Shown piece by piece: positions 11,879 through 23,074 of a stretch of 64,000 nucleotides of DNA. The position numbers and the translations under genes are program-made. Where the stretch lies: contig CM020510.1 of the NCBI GenBank assembly GCA_009823395.1, forward strand, positions 7,014,273 through 7,078,272. Direction: 5' to 3'. The notes under the pieces are model-generated. The model was not told where the DNA came from. It did no database searches and saw only the letters and a list, made by a program, of their open reading frames with translations. Numbering within the stretch: the first letter of the stretch is position 1; each line of letters opens with the position of its first letter. This DNA comes from Thamnaconus septentrionalis (Eukaryota; Chordata; Actinopteri; Tetraodontiformes; Monacanthidae).

Positions 11879-12530
11879 AAACTTGCTGGAATATGACAAC
11901 ATACACAACACAGACATTGACAACACACTCCTTTTGTATTACTGGTATGCCAACTAACACGTACTAACAAGTACGGAAAATGAGATCTTGCACATTTCTA
12001 GATGGGCTGTGGCAGCTCGTCGAGCTGATTATTTCATATTATTTGCTGATTAGCTGATTGCAGTTGAGGGCAAAAGTCTTTAAAGACCTCCGTGCATGTC
12101 GTTGGCGTAAACCCAATGAAAACATTCCATTATAGTCAAACAAAGCGGGTGAGGTCCACCCAATTAAGATGTCCTGCAAATTATAAAAGAGAGACAACAT
12201 ATTTGCCTCTGAGGCTGCCTCGTAAGAGATTCTATAATTGGTGGACGATGAGACCAAGGATCCTGTGATCCTGGAATATGTTTGTACTTAATTTTTCAAA
12301 CACATCACAGACAATTCTGTCAGGCAGGCAAATGGTTTATTTCATGAGGTGTTTTATGTTAAAATCTGAACTGCAAGCCATCAGCATGGTGTTTTTTTTT
12401 CCTTTTTTTCGTAAAGGTGTTCCAGCTATTTCCATTGCATGGTGTGAAACGCACCTATCGATATACCTCTATATAGATAGGGCTGAAAAACCACCTCATA
12501 AGAGCGTAAAAACCTTTTAGAAGTTCAGGT
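11879..12530. other. Noncoding sequence
   Basis: AT-rich unique sequence. The last ~50 bp ('cctcataagagcgtaaaaacc') may belong to the MITE remnant that follows. Confidence 0.4.
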
Positions 12531-12594
12531 GTTTCCATTACCAGTTTTTTATTGCAATATTTCGGTTTTGCGCAATTCTAGGGGTAATGGAAAC
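12531..12594. mobile_element. Short MITE remnant with 12-bp inverted termini
   Basis: gtttccattacc (12531-12542) and its exact reverse complement ggtaatggaaac (12583-12594) enclose 40 bp containing 'gcaatatttcgg' and 'tgcgcaatt'. The terminus vocabulary matches a common fish MITE class whose ends read gtttccattacc. It is likely an internally deleted copy; no target duplication was assigned. Confidence 0.5.
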
Positions 12595-15120
12595 AAAGCT
12601 AATAACCAAACACACACTGGGCCCAATTGTTGAAATCTGAAGAAACGGCCGCTGCGGATCCGTTTTTACTCTCCTCCAAGAAGTCGTCATGTCATCAGGG
12701 CCGGTCCGACGTGCACAATAGTGCCGTCTGTCTGGCCAGGCGCTGAATTATCTCCTAACCTTCAACTTTCCCATCAATCAAGCCACTGACTGAAAAGGTC
12801 CCAGTGGGGCGCCGTGTCACACAGTCCTGTGCATTCAAAAGAGAATGTGCCTGTGATAGACGGAGAGGGAGGGAAGGAAGGAGCTCAGTCAAGACTGATG
12901 CATCCCGACTGTCAGAAAAAAAACTTTTTTGCTCTGATGCATTTTTGTTTGTCATTTAGGGTCATTCCAGGTCTTGTTCTGGTACAATCGAATTAAAACG
13001 TGACAATCACTGGAGCGTTTCATGTTGATGCAGCCTCCGGCGCCCTGCAGTTAAAGTCAGCACACGCAGACATCTCGCCTCAGGCGCTTTTACTCATTTT
13101 GCCATGAATACGCTCTGATAGTTGTTTAATTTGTATTTTTCAATGTTTATTTCTCCCTTTGCTTAATATTAGAACCCATGCTTCATTAAATCAGCAGAGG
13201 CATGTTGTTTTAGATATGCGTGTGGATTTTTCTTCCCCTCCTACTGTTCGGCAACACTAGATATGATCAAAGGCTCCAACGCTGCTCAACTAGCCCATGC
13301 AAAACCCATATATGTTTTGAGGCACCAGCTGTCACTTAAACTTGGGAATAACCTGGAATTTCGATGTTGTCATGGTGACACAACACATAACTTTAACTGG
13401 AAGGCATCTTTAAAAGGAATCTCATTGATGGCATTTTCAAACGTTAGACTTTCATCCCTGCACTGATTAACCACAAAACTGCACAGTTCTCCACAACACT
13501 CACACTAAAGCAGCAACTTTAGCCCTCTGTTTGAAGACTCGTGGTTCTTTGTTGGGCCTACCAAATGTTGGAAGTGAATGAAAATATGGTGGCTGTCAGG
13601 GACAATGAATTCCTCACACCTGGTGACAACCAGGCTGGGAGGCGAGGCCACTAACCTGCAAGGGGAACCAATCAGGGTCAGAATTTTGGAATTGGCAGAA
13701 CTGCATATTTTAGCAGAGAAAAGAATCCAAGGCAGCGCTTTGATAGACAGACCAGAGACATGCATTACTGTTAGAAAATACTGATTACAGAGAATTATGC
13801 GTCATTCAGAAACTTTGCTGTTTCTCCTCTGAGCATGTTTTCACATCTCATTGTTGTGACATTACGTCAATGACTTGGCATTTTGAATCCGGCTGCCCAG
13901 TTCGGGGGGGAAATTATCCTAATTAAATGCACAAGGCAGACGGGTGCAACATTTGTACATGGTTAGCTGAAACCCTGACCTGAATAATTCAGCCAAAGTC
14001 TGCTGACATTATGATATCAGCGTAATCGCATTATCATATGACACAACACTTGCACACTCGTAATGAAGAGGAGGGATCAGCAGTTCAAAAAATATATAGA
14101 GCTAATTGCCACTGGCTGGCGAATTTAAATTATGTGGCGCGTGTGTGCATGTATGTGCGTGTGCCTCAGCTCTTGTCTCTATTAATGTCATACTGGGTAG
14201 CACCAGTTCCCACGAGATGACAGGAGACTACATCGGTTCTTTTAACTGGGTACACACAAGCTGTCTGTGGAGGCCTTAAGCTCCATTTAGAAGATAAACA
14301 AAGACATGTTGTCAGCAGAGAAAATCTCAGTTCGGTGGACAGAGCCGCTGTAGCCTGGTGCGTTTCAATATGCTGTTGTTTTGATTAGTTTAGCCTCAGT
14401 TGTTTCAATTTAAACTGATAGGTTTGATGCTGGTTTAAAGAGGTTTGTGAGTCAGTTTTGATTTTGTCTGTTTTGTCTGCCAGGCCTTCGTGCTCCATTT
14501 CCATACTTCAGGTCACAGCACAAAGCAATCGCTAGCTCAGGTCAATGGAGGGAGGAGGTGTTTAATCAAAAGAAAAGTTCCATTTTGATGTAAAAAGTAA
14601 TTAAACACTTGAATTAATAAGCGAGGAAAAACTTCAGTGTCTTTGTAAATGCATGCTCATACCTATCAGGCCTGTTGTCGTGATTCTGCATTTTAAAAGT
14701 GTGACCCCTGTGTTGGCCTGTATCTTTTAATCAGCACTTAATTCAAACGACGCACGTGCAGGTTTTAGTGAATAATCCACCTGCGATTGTGTGTTATTAC
14801 CTTGAGACTCACATTTGAACATCTAATTAACGGTAATGCTACGACTGAACTCAGTATCATATAGATGGTGTCTATAATCAATTTTTTTAAGTGGGGGAAC
14901 TAGACAATTGTGACCCAGGTGAGTACTTTCACTTCTTCAGACCCCTCTTCAGGCAAATAGATGCTCTCCACATTCAATTTGCTTCTGTATAATTAAAAAA
15001 TGTTGTCGTGGGGGTGTTTATTTTCCTCAAGGTAATATGATGCCTCCGTCTTGTGGTTGATTTAAAATGAGCACTTGATTTAATCCTGTCGATCCCATCT
15101 CTGAAAATACCAAATCCAGA
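12595..15120. other. Noncoding, mostly unique sequence
   Basis: No transposon or gene was recognised. 13905-13990 ('aaattatcctaattaaatgc', then 'cctgaataattcagcc') is a homeodomain-site-like patch. An isolated cag|gtgagta donor-like string at 14916-14923 has no coding-like sequence before it. Confidence 0.4.
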
Positions 15121-16500
15121 TAAACAACGTTGACTAGTTAGGGATTTTGTGCACGGTGACGCTGCGGTTCCTCTTTTTAAGGATGCATGTGGGTGCGTGA
15201 GTCAATATTGCCAGCCCACAGAGTCCATTAGAGAGATTATTAAGATGTGTGTGGCCCCGCTGACAGTCAGCTCAGTGCCGGAGTTCAGAATATGACGGTT
15301 GCCATGATCAGATTGCCGAGCTATCGGGGCACGTCTCGCATCATCCCAGACAAACAGCTCGTCGTAAACAGCGCTGATGACGTGTCTCGCCGCAGCGCCG
15401 CCGCCGATTAGAAGGAATAGGGCTAACTGCTAATGGCCTGTCACTCATTATGAAAGTGGAGAGCGAAATGTCAAGGCAAATGTTGCACGTGCAGAATATG
15501 TAAAACGATAAAAGAAAAAGTAAAACCCACAGCAAAATGTTGCAAAGTATGGACAGTTCGTCACCTCTCAAGGATGAAGCCAAGAAAGCAATGAACAAAC
15601 ACACTAAAACATTGGAACACGCTAGAAAATAGGGCACATGAGTGAATGGCACCTTTGGGAATAGAGGGAGGATTCCTTATTGGACAGAATTGGCCTGAGA
15701 TTACAGACTATTGAGATTTTGTTTTATTGCCTATTCAGTAAATAAAAACAAAAGTGTCCAACAAACTTTAGTGCAAGGTGAAGTAAAATTAAATGTGAAA
15801 CACATTCATGCCTGCTTTGTACTTATACTTAAGTATTTTATATGTACACTTTAGCAACATGATTAGGAATAGTGATTCCAGTAAGACAAAAACACTCAAT
15901 TTGGGGCATCGACGAGATGGATGAACAGGAACTCAACGTTGTGAAATCTAAGCGACACGGCCGCAGATCGCACAGCTCCCTCCGTGGCTGCTCTCCGTTG
16001 CGCAATATGACAGGCGACTGCACATGAGCAGCGGAGCGGCATCGTGCTAAGCGGGAGTCTTGCACATACAGGCACGCACGCAGACTGCAGCTAAAGTAAA
16101 ACACGTCTTCGTGTCAGACACATTTCGCCTGCCCTGCAAGCTGTGGCAGCAGTGGCATCTCCGGCCCACTTCCTGTCAGAGGCAACAATGTGCAGTGACA
16201 GAGGCCGGGGTGAAAAATCTGACACTCTGGTCAAGCACGAAAGTCAGGCGGCATCCTGGTGCTCTCCGGGGCTGTGTTTTAGGGTAACGAGGCTGTCGGC
16301 TGGCCTCTTAATGAGCATGTGGCACCTCTGGAAACGCTGCGCACGCCGTCCTGCGTTTGGATCCGCGCATCATTAGGGGAAAAAAATGGGAGGAGTGAAT
16401 AAAAATTGATGTAGGAGAGGTAAATGCCCTGTATGAAAAGGGTCCTATAGAGGGTGAAAATGGATAATGGATCCACTTAGAGCTCAGTCACGGTGAACAC
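15121..16500. other. Noncoding, GC-mixed unique sequence
   Basis: CpG words cluster at 15325-15415 ('cgccgcagcgccgccgccga') and 15945-16370. The frames open here are short and unrecognised. No repeat family was seen. It could contain regulatory elements but nothing specific can be assigned. Confidence 0.35.
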
Positions 16501-16978
16501 ACTCGGCTCTCTCCACCACTCGGCTGCCGTGGGGTCCTGGCAGAGGCCTAAGACCCGAGGAAAAGGGATGGGAAGGGGAAGGAAATGAAGTGATGTAGTT
16601 TGTGTTTGTCTCAGTAATATATTTTTTTTATTAATGATGCTGAATCAGTAATCTGGGGAAATATTTCCATTTATCACAGAGAAATGTCACTTATCGTACT
16701 CCATCTGTGTGGATTTCAGAGGAAGCTTCCCATGAAAACATGCCAAGGTATGATTTGTAACATCTCTAAATTCTCATGTCTTTCATAAACAAAAAACTCA
16801 AATTATTTCATTAGAAGTCAGGACATAATGAATCCTTTATAAATGGTTATCTGATGATTCCGATACCTGACGACTAGAAGTGTTCACCGATAGCAGCGGC
16901 CTTCATGTAGTAGCAGAAGAAGGTAGAATCGCTTTACATCGGGTCTCCCTGAGTCGCTGAGGTGTAAAGAGTAAGTAG

Positions 16979-16980
<2 letters not shown>
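16501..16980. other. Noncoding sequence, nothing recognised
   Basis: Unique sequence leading into the long TG tract, with a T-rich run near 16621-16631. Confidence 0.4.
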
Positions 16981-17026
<46 letters not shown>

Positions 17027-17053
17027 GCGTGTGCGTGTGTGTGTGTCTGTGCG
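16981..17053. repeat. Long (TG)n tract with GC interruptions
   Basis: Strictly alternating purine-pyrimidine from 16981 to 17046, mainly GT with three GC steps, then an imperfect tail. The 90-120 codon frames crossing it encode Cys/Val or Thr/His runs and are artefacts of the repeat. Confidence 0.95.
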
Positions 17054-17161
17054 TACCTGTATGTGTGGCTGTGTTGGGTATGTAAATTGGACTGATTTCA
17101 TGCCGGCTGCCTCTGCTCGTGTTTCCGGCACCCCTACCCACCACCACCACAAAGTCAAGGA

Positions 17162-17222
17162 GTTTATAATTAACGTGATTAACAGTCCATCTAAACGAGT
17201 TAATCTCCGGCACATTGTTAAC
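17162..17222. promoter_or_regulatory. TTAAC-rich, HNF1-like motif cluster
   Basis: Within 60 bp the sequence has 'taattaac', gattaac (17177-17183), its exact inverse gttaatc (17199-17205) and 'gttaacc'. GTTAAT/ATTAAC half sites are the HNF1-type homeodomain vocabulary. The spacing (15 bp between inverted halves) is not the canonical one-base HNF1 palindrome, so the factor is uncertain. Confidence 0.25.
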
Positions 17223-17230
17223 CAAGTCGC

Positions 17231-18840
17231 TCCCGGTGGGATTTCAATCCCGTAAAAATAAAAAAAATAAAAAACAAAGCCAGAGGCACATTCTGCTCTG
17301 AAAATTTGTGGTGATGAAGTCAGAGATTTATTTATTTATTTATTTTTAAAGAATCCTTGAAAGAATTAGCATATTTTTAATAGCTTTAGTTAAATGATTC
17401 ATTCCTGTGACAAATATAATTTGTGCTGGTTGGTAATTCCAGTGATTGGAAATGACATTTGTGGTTGTGGCGCTGATGTTGTGTCTTTGTCGGCTTTGGG
17501 GACCTTCCGTCTCATTCGATCTGATTTGTTTTTATTGCAGCAGGGTTTGATCTTTTTTCCTCGCATTACATGACCGTTAACATGAGAGCAGCTCGCTTTG
17601 TATTATCTCCTCAACTTTAAAAGGCAGGGATGAAAAAAATAATGGAATGCTCAGGGGTCCTCATTTAAAAATACACGTTGCATGTGAGACATGGAGTGAA
17701 ATGTAGGACGTGGCTGAAATACAGCAAAAGAGTAACAAAAACATAACAAGATACATTCTGGAAGCAGCTACTGAAGTGTGAAAACTGCAAACAAGAAACA
17801 AACATACTTTTTGTTTTAAGTGTTACTTAATATACACATTGTGAACATTATCAAATCATGACAGAGAAATTACAGGTTGACAGGTTGAAAACACGTTGCA
17901 AAAATGAAACACTAGACCAGCGGGCTACTTCACCGGCCGTTCTCTCTCCTTTCCCGTGATTGAAAGTAGCATTTACTGCATCACTGCAACCGTTAATTAT
18001 CAGCTAGCGCCGCCTCGTCTTGCTCTAGTGTAGACGCTGTGGCGCTGTTTTCACCACGTTGATAAGTGTATCAGGCTCCCGCTCTGTCACAACGAAGAGT
18101 CAGTGTCAAAAATGTCAATGAAAAAATATCATGTTGTTTGTTAGCTGCTTTTTAATGTAGTCTAATTTCCACAGCCTGTTGACAGTTTCCCATGCTCCAC
18201 AGTTTTGCTACACTTGACCTTTCTGCTCCTTCAGAAGACTTTCCACATATATGAGCTCAGGTCCTCGGGCCGGCCGGTGTCTGTTTAAGAATCCGAGCTG
18301 AGGACGATCCTTCACCACCAGGGTCCCCTTCAGGCTTCACACTGACCTTCATGAGTTAGAAATGAACTCCGTCTAGTGAGAGTCAACCTTTAAAGAAGCT
18401 ACTTTTTTAATTTAATAATGCATGTATGTTGCAGAGATTACTTATCGTATGTATAGTTTGCATGGGCAGATCAGATGCCTCCAGTCTCAAGTAACTGGAG
18501 ATCATTGCTGCGTTTCTATGTATGAGATGTGGTGGAAGCAAAATGAGAAAAAAAAATAGCTGCAACCGCTGACCTCAAGCTCAAAAACAACATGTTTTAT
18601 ATATTTGGTGTGCGACCCCTGGAGTGACCTCTAGCCAGCCCCGTCACGACACACACGCACACTCACACGCTCTTTGTTTTTTACCTTTAAGTCAACATGA
18701 CAAATGCTCTTCAATCTGTTGGCTTCGTCCTCAACTGCTAAAAATGAATCGCGTGAACATCACCTCCAGTTGCATATGCACCCGCGTCGGAAAAACCTTC
18801 TTCGTCACCCGGGTCGTCGAGTGTGTGCAAACGTGCGTTT
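17231..18840. other. Noncoding, mostly unique sequence
   Basis: Contains a TTTA repeat (17327-17346). A CpG-bearing patch at 17920-18060 includes 'accgttaattatcagctagcgccgcc'-type words. No gene or transposon was recognised. Confidence 0.4.
17327..17346. repeat. (TTTA)n microsatellite
   Basis: Five tandem TTTA-type units in AT-rich sequence. Confidence 0.85.
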
Positions 18841-18859
18841 GTGTGTGTGTGAGAGAGAG
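18841..18859. repeat. (GT)n-(GA)n compound microsatellite
   Basis: Five GT units pass directly into GA units. Confidence 0.8.
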
Positions 18860-19183
18860 CGACGGGTCTCGCGCCGCCGCCGGCGACCGCAGTCCTGAAA
18901 CATTTATATCTCATTACAGGAGAGATGGCTGGAGAGGGTGGCGGAGAGGCAGGGAGGGAGGGGAGGAGGAGACGTGACGGACAGATCAAAAGGACAGAGA
19001 GGAGGGGAGACAAAGAGGAAAACAAAGACGCAGGGAAAACAGCCGGGGTTGTTTGGAGGTGAGGAAACGTCGGCCACGTCGTCGTGTCCGCCGGCTCTCA
19101 CTCCCGCGAGGCTGCGAGCAGATGTTGGCAGTGACTTTGGACGTGGGGTTTATTGGGATGCGCCAATGCTAACTAGTTGTGTC
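18860..19183. other. GA- and CpG-rich segment
   Basis: 'cgccgccgccggcgaccgc' is followed by about 110 bp of gga/gag-rich DNA (18920-19030) and a CpG-bearing stretch (19065-19145). The 167-codon frame across it reads Arg/Gly/Lys-rich, then Cys/Val from the TG tract, and is a composition artefact. Confidence 0.5.
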
Positions 19184-19195
19184 TGTGCACGTGCA

Positions 19196-19236
<41 letters not shown>

Positions 19237-19240
19237 ACGC
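19184..19240. repeat. 57-bp alternating purine-pyrimidine tract
   Basis: Unbroken R-Y alternation made of 'tgtgcacgtgcatgtgc', then (GT)n, then 'gcgcacgc'. The CG/CA/TG mixture makes this the strongest Z-DNA-type sequence in the window. Confidence 0.9.
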
Positions 19241-19573
19241 CTGTGTCAAGATGTACAAACACAACCATATTATAGATTATTACACTTAGATACATGCATG
19301 CATGCGTCGCATGCATTGTTCTGCAAACCTTCAGAAACAGAGATGAATGATAAACTGCACTTTGCAGGTAATACCTGCATTGAAGAGGCTCACTTTGATC
19401 GTTTGAACATTTTTTTTTTGGTTATCAGTCTGCACAAATGACACTCACCATCAGTTTTTTGGTGTTTGTGTTGCCCAGAAATCTTAGTTACTATGACTTG
19501 CTTATTGTTGTATATTTGTTTGTTTTTTTCCTATATATTCCAGATGATCATCAGCAAACAGTAGTGATTTCAT
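19241..19573. other. Noncoding sequence
   Basis: Contains a gcatgc-rich patch (19293-19316) with overlapping gcatgc palindromes and T-rich runs. Nothing else was recognised. Confidence 0.45.
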
Positions 19574-19582
19574 ACCATTGTA

Positions 19583-19752
19583 GGGAATTGCCCATTAGTC
19601 TGACCTCCCATTAGTCTGACAAATTGCCCATTGGTTCGACCGCCCATGAGGTGGGTTATGGTTAGGGTTAGGCTTAGGTTAAGGTTTAGGGGAGGCCGGA
19701 CCAATGCGCAATTTGTCGGACTAATGGGAGGTTGGACCAATGCCATGCTCCC
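19583..19752. mobile_element. Foldback (MITE-like) element with 9-bp target duplication
   Basis: Arms at 19593-19641 and 19694-19742 are imperfect inverted repeats of about 49 bp, built from 'cccattagtctgac' and 'aaattgcccattgg'. The element begins 'gggaattgcc' and its inverse end also begins 'ggga'. It is flanked on both sides by accattgta (19574-19582 and 19753-19761), a perfect 9-bp direct repeat consistent with target-site duplication. The ~50-bp loop contains telomere-like words ('ggttagggttaggcttagg'). A TSD of 8-9 bp with G-rich ends would fit Merlin, Mutator-like or hAT groups; I cannot choose. There is no coding capacity. Confidence 0.7.
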
Positions 19753-19761
19753 ACCATTGTA

Positions 19762-21313
19762 CACATTTTCATGTTGGAAAATGTAAATACTATCAACCAC
19801 TGAGTCAGTTTGAATAAGTGTTCACCTAAGGTGAAGCACCTGGCATAGTCCACGCCACAGAAAACACCTCAGGCAGATGGTTGATGCAAAATGTATGTTG
19901 CTCACACAAACAAAAATGTTTTTGCTAAAATTAACACATTAATGAGAATTTCCCTTTGTGTTAATGTTTCCCTTTGTCTCTCTGTCTCACAGATACTTTG
20001 CACAAATAATACGTCTGCCACACAACAAAAATCCAAAGAGAAAATGTGAGGATGAACCGGAGCTCAGACTCAGGGCTGTGGTTCCCCCAGGTCTTTCAGG
20101 TTCAGGTTGTTTATTCTTTATTTTTCTCTCGGCATTGACGACCCATACAGACGATCTTGTCCTCCAGGCAACATTAGAAAAACACAGTCAGCATCTATAA
20201 ATTCAACTGTGTGTAGTAAATCTTAGATATCACAAACCCTTGAAGTTTATTAGTCTGGATGGGCACACGGACGCCAAGGCACTTTCTGGAACACACTTTG
20301 CAGCCTTTTGTGCCTCATCGGCACCACATATAAATGTTTCATTTACCATATTAACTTTATTTGTACAGTCCACCTCCTTATATTTAACGTCCGCCATGAA
20401 AACAGTCTTGAAAGACAGAGGCTTTTTTTGATCACAGCTGTGGCCAGTCACTGGAGGAAAATCTGGCACAGGTGTCATTTAAAAGTAGGAATAAATGCAC
20501 AACCACACAGCACTGGGAGCAATAAACCTTATCTTGGCACTTTTGTGTTGTGTCCTCGCGTCCTTCTTATTACCACCCCCCTCCCCTCCCCAAATAAAAG
20601 AACACAACATTGGCTTGCGATAGCAGAGTATTTATTAATCTGGACGTCTTTCCCTGAATTTTATGGATGCGAGAGAGGCGGGATGCACATTTCCATCTCC
20701 ACATGCCGCTAAGCCTCATCGGCAGAGGCGGTTACTCTGTAATGAAGACGACTCCCGGCTGTGTCTCCAAAAGAAGGGAAACATAACAGAAAATTGACTT
20801 TTAACAGGAACTGTGACAGCATCGCCCTGTTTTGTCTACACAAAGACGCATATATGTCTGGAAAAAGAAACATATCAAAGCACTGAAATAAAAGGATAAT
20901 TTATCAGCGTTACACTCTCTGTATCCTCGGACATCACAGACGGCACAAAAGCCACACGTGGACTGATTGTCTCTCTGCTCCGGCCAAGATTTACACCAGG
21001 TCATACCAAGGCCGCCGGATTCATATCAGGAAGTGCGACAGGCATTACGCTGAGGTTAGATTTCTCCACCAAAGTCCTCTTTTTTCTTGCCACAGCAGAG
21101 ACTTGATTCAATGCGGTTTGCGCTACTTTACTACATTTTCAGCCAGGCGGACCCAGCTGCTGCTGCTGCTACTGAGATTTATTGCTGGATATTGTTGCCA
21201 ATAATGGCACATGTGCGCCGCGCAGGCACCGGACGGGGAGTTAGATAATAGAGCTGCAACAAGCAAGTAGTTTGTCTTGTGTTGCAAAAAAAGCCAAAAC
21301 TCTGCAGTCTTAC
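19762..21313. other. Noncoding, mostly unique sequence
   Basis: No recognised repeat beyond a short CTG run at 21156-21171. Several patches with CpG (20720-20765, 20910-21010) are unassigned. Confidence 0.4.
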
Positions 21314-21416
21314 CCATCTCGCTCACACTGTGCATGTTGCTCTCGCTGCCCATTTTGCAGCGATGCCAAAGGAAAACCATGCCGCTGCCGTCGTTGCTGA
21401 TCTCGAGCATAAAAAC
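21314..21416 (-). other. Candidate internal exon (103 nt), unrecognised protein
   Basis: On the minus strand a pyrimidine-rich tract (cctttcttcttctcgtttttaag) precedes a 103-nt segment followed by G|gtaaga. The frame through it is open and starts VFMLEISNDGSGMVFLWHRC, with unusually high G/C at third positions (most of 31 codons) compared with the AT-rich surroundings. The 'NDGSGMVFLWH' string is vaguely WD-repeat-like, but I recognise no protein. The plus strand is also open and coding-like over 21361-21528 (next entry), so at most one strand is likely real. Confidence 0.2.
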
Positions 21417-21528
21417 CTTAAAAACGAGAAGAAGAAAGGCGGCCGTCGCGCTGACTCAACAAGTTTAGCCAAAACAGCCAAACCTCCTGCACCAATGCAC
21501 GAAAAAAGTGCAATGGTTAGGGGGGTCT
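21361..21528 (+). other. Alternative coding-like frame on the plus strand
   Basis: After an acceptor-like 'cattttgcag' (ending 21360) an ATG at 21363 opens a frame of 55 codons beginning MPKENHAAAVVADLEHKN and ending at a TAG (21526-21528). Codons are strongly of the purine-first type, with Lys/Ala/Glu-rich content. It overlaps the minus-strand candidate. I recognise no homologue, and a frame this short is well within chance. Confidence 0.12.
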
Positions 21529-21870
21529 AGTTAAGGTGGCCCAGCGGTCCATTTACTTGACTAACAACTGTAATGCAAGTAACTTGACAGCAGTCAGGGC
21601 CGATCAATACGCTTGTGCCGCAGCTTTGAGGCTCCGCAGGCAGCGCCGGTTAAAGAGATGAAGGGCCCCGAGGAACCCAAAGAGCCGCCGCGGAAGCAAA
21701 GCATCATTCATGTTAGACTTCAGTTCTGCACCTCGCTTTGCATCCCTGCGCACTTCGCTGATCAATGCACACAGCATACAACCTTCAGCGGTGTAATGTA
21801 TTCAGGCCAGGAGGGAGGCGATGCAGAAAAAATTTATCAGCACGCCGCTTAAGGACTTAAAATGGTTGCA

Positions 21871-21892
21871 TTTTTTTTTTTTTTTTTTTTTT
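21871..21892. repeat. T22 homopolymer
   Basis: Twenty-two T followed by gcag. It resembles a splice acceptor by chance; no coding-like sequence follows. Confidence 0.9.
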
Positions 21893-23052
21893 GCAGCATA
21901 CCACGACTTGGTAAATAGTCAGGCAGGCGGATCGATGATGTTGGTCAGCGTGACTGCTCAAAATGCAGAACACTCCGGGGTCAGGGTTCTGCTTTATTCA
22001 CAGGCTTGTATTCACGTCACAGATGCTGCTGGCAGCGTTTCTGATCATGCACAGTCTGACGTCTTGACTGAAGAGGCAAGGATGTTACTGCTGACTCTTC
22101 CATCACCTTTAAAACTGGAGGCAAAGTACTCAGGGGCCTGCGACAGAACTCTATCACTGTGAGAGCAATAAATCAGCTGATTGGGACCTAGTCTGGTTTA
22201 TAAATCTGTCACCTGTGTCACAAATGTGGTGCAAAAGATGCTGTCTTTCTTAAAATATTGGTGGGATTTTTCTCTTGTACTGTGTTTATACAAAAACAAT
22301 GAAATGCAGATTATTTTGCAGCCCTTGGTTGATGAGTTTAAGAAAGAAAAGAATAATAAGCAGAAAACACTGAAACAGTAACATGGGTAAATGTGATTAA
22401 ATTCAAGACTGGTTCAGACTCTCCTGCACTCAGACTTTGACAGCGACAGGTTCGACAAGTGTGCAGGTGCGCAAAGAGTTGTGCACTGAACCATATGGGG
22501 CTCCTCGCCAGGGTCATGTGACCTGAAGCAAAAGGTAAAAGTTCCAACAAAACTTGCCAGCTGCGCAGTCTAAAACCTTTTGAGAAGTTATTGTTTTATT
22601 AGTGCCTTCCAAATTCCTTCACATCCATCAACTCATGAGTAGCATTAACTCAACACCGTCCAATCAGTGGTCAAAGAAAACAAGAATGGTCGCTTGCAAC
22701 GCAATTGGTTTTGAGAGCAGTCGGGGACGTAATCCAGCAGCCGCTAGATTTCATCCTTGTGCACCGATGGGTAGTCCAGTAGTTGCAAAATCCAAAATAA
22801 GATCTTTACCGCTGAGCTGCGTAAAATCTCCCAGATTGAATGAGCATCAGTGCGGATTGGTGGGGGAGATCGAATTTGTTGAAAACGCAGTAACAAGAGT
22901 TGAAAAGAAAGAGGGAGGAGGTGGGCGTGTTTATCTGATTGCCAGGAGAACTGGATCCTCATGCCGTCACCACAGCTCTGCACAGACCCCCATATATACA
23001 TAAACTTTGCTTTTTTTTGAAATTGAACACACACCTACGTATATAAACACAC

Positions 23053-23074
23053 AGAGAGAGAGAGAGAGAGAGAG
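23053..23074. repeat. (AG)n microsatellite
   Basis: Eleven uninterrupted AG units after a short CA stretch. Confidence 0.95.

Noticed and set aside
14916..14923. Splice donor cag|gtgagta
   Set aside because: No coding-like or exon-like sequence precedes it; isolated donor matches occur by chance.
18938..19441. 167-codon frame
   Set aside because: GA-rich plus TG-repeat sequence giving Arg/Gly and then Cys/Val runs.
19650..19690. Interstitial telomere repeat
   Set aside because: Only degenerate ttaggg-like words inside the loop of a foldback element, not a tandem TTAGGG array.
21871..21896. Splice acceptor after T22
   Set aside because: Homopolymer followed by gcag by chance; no coding-like sequence follows.
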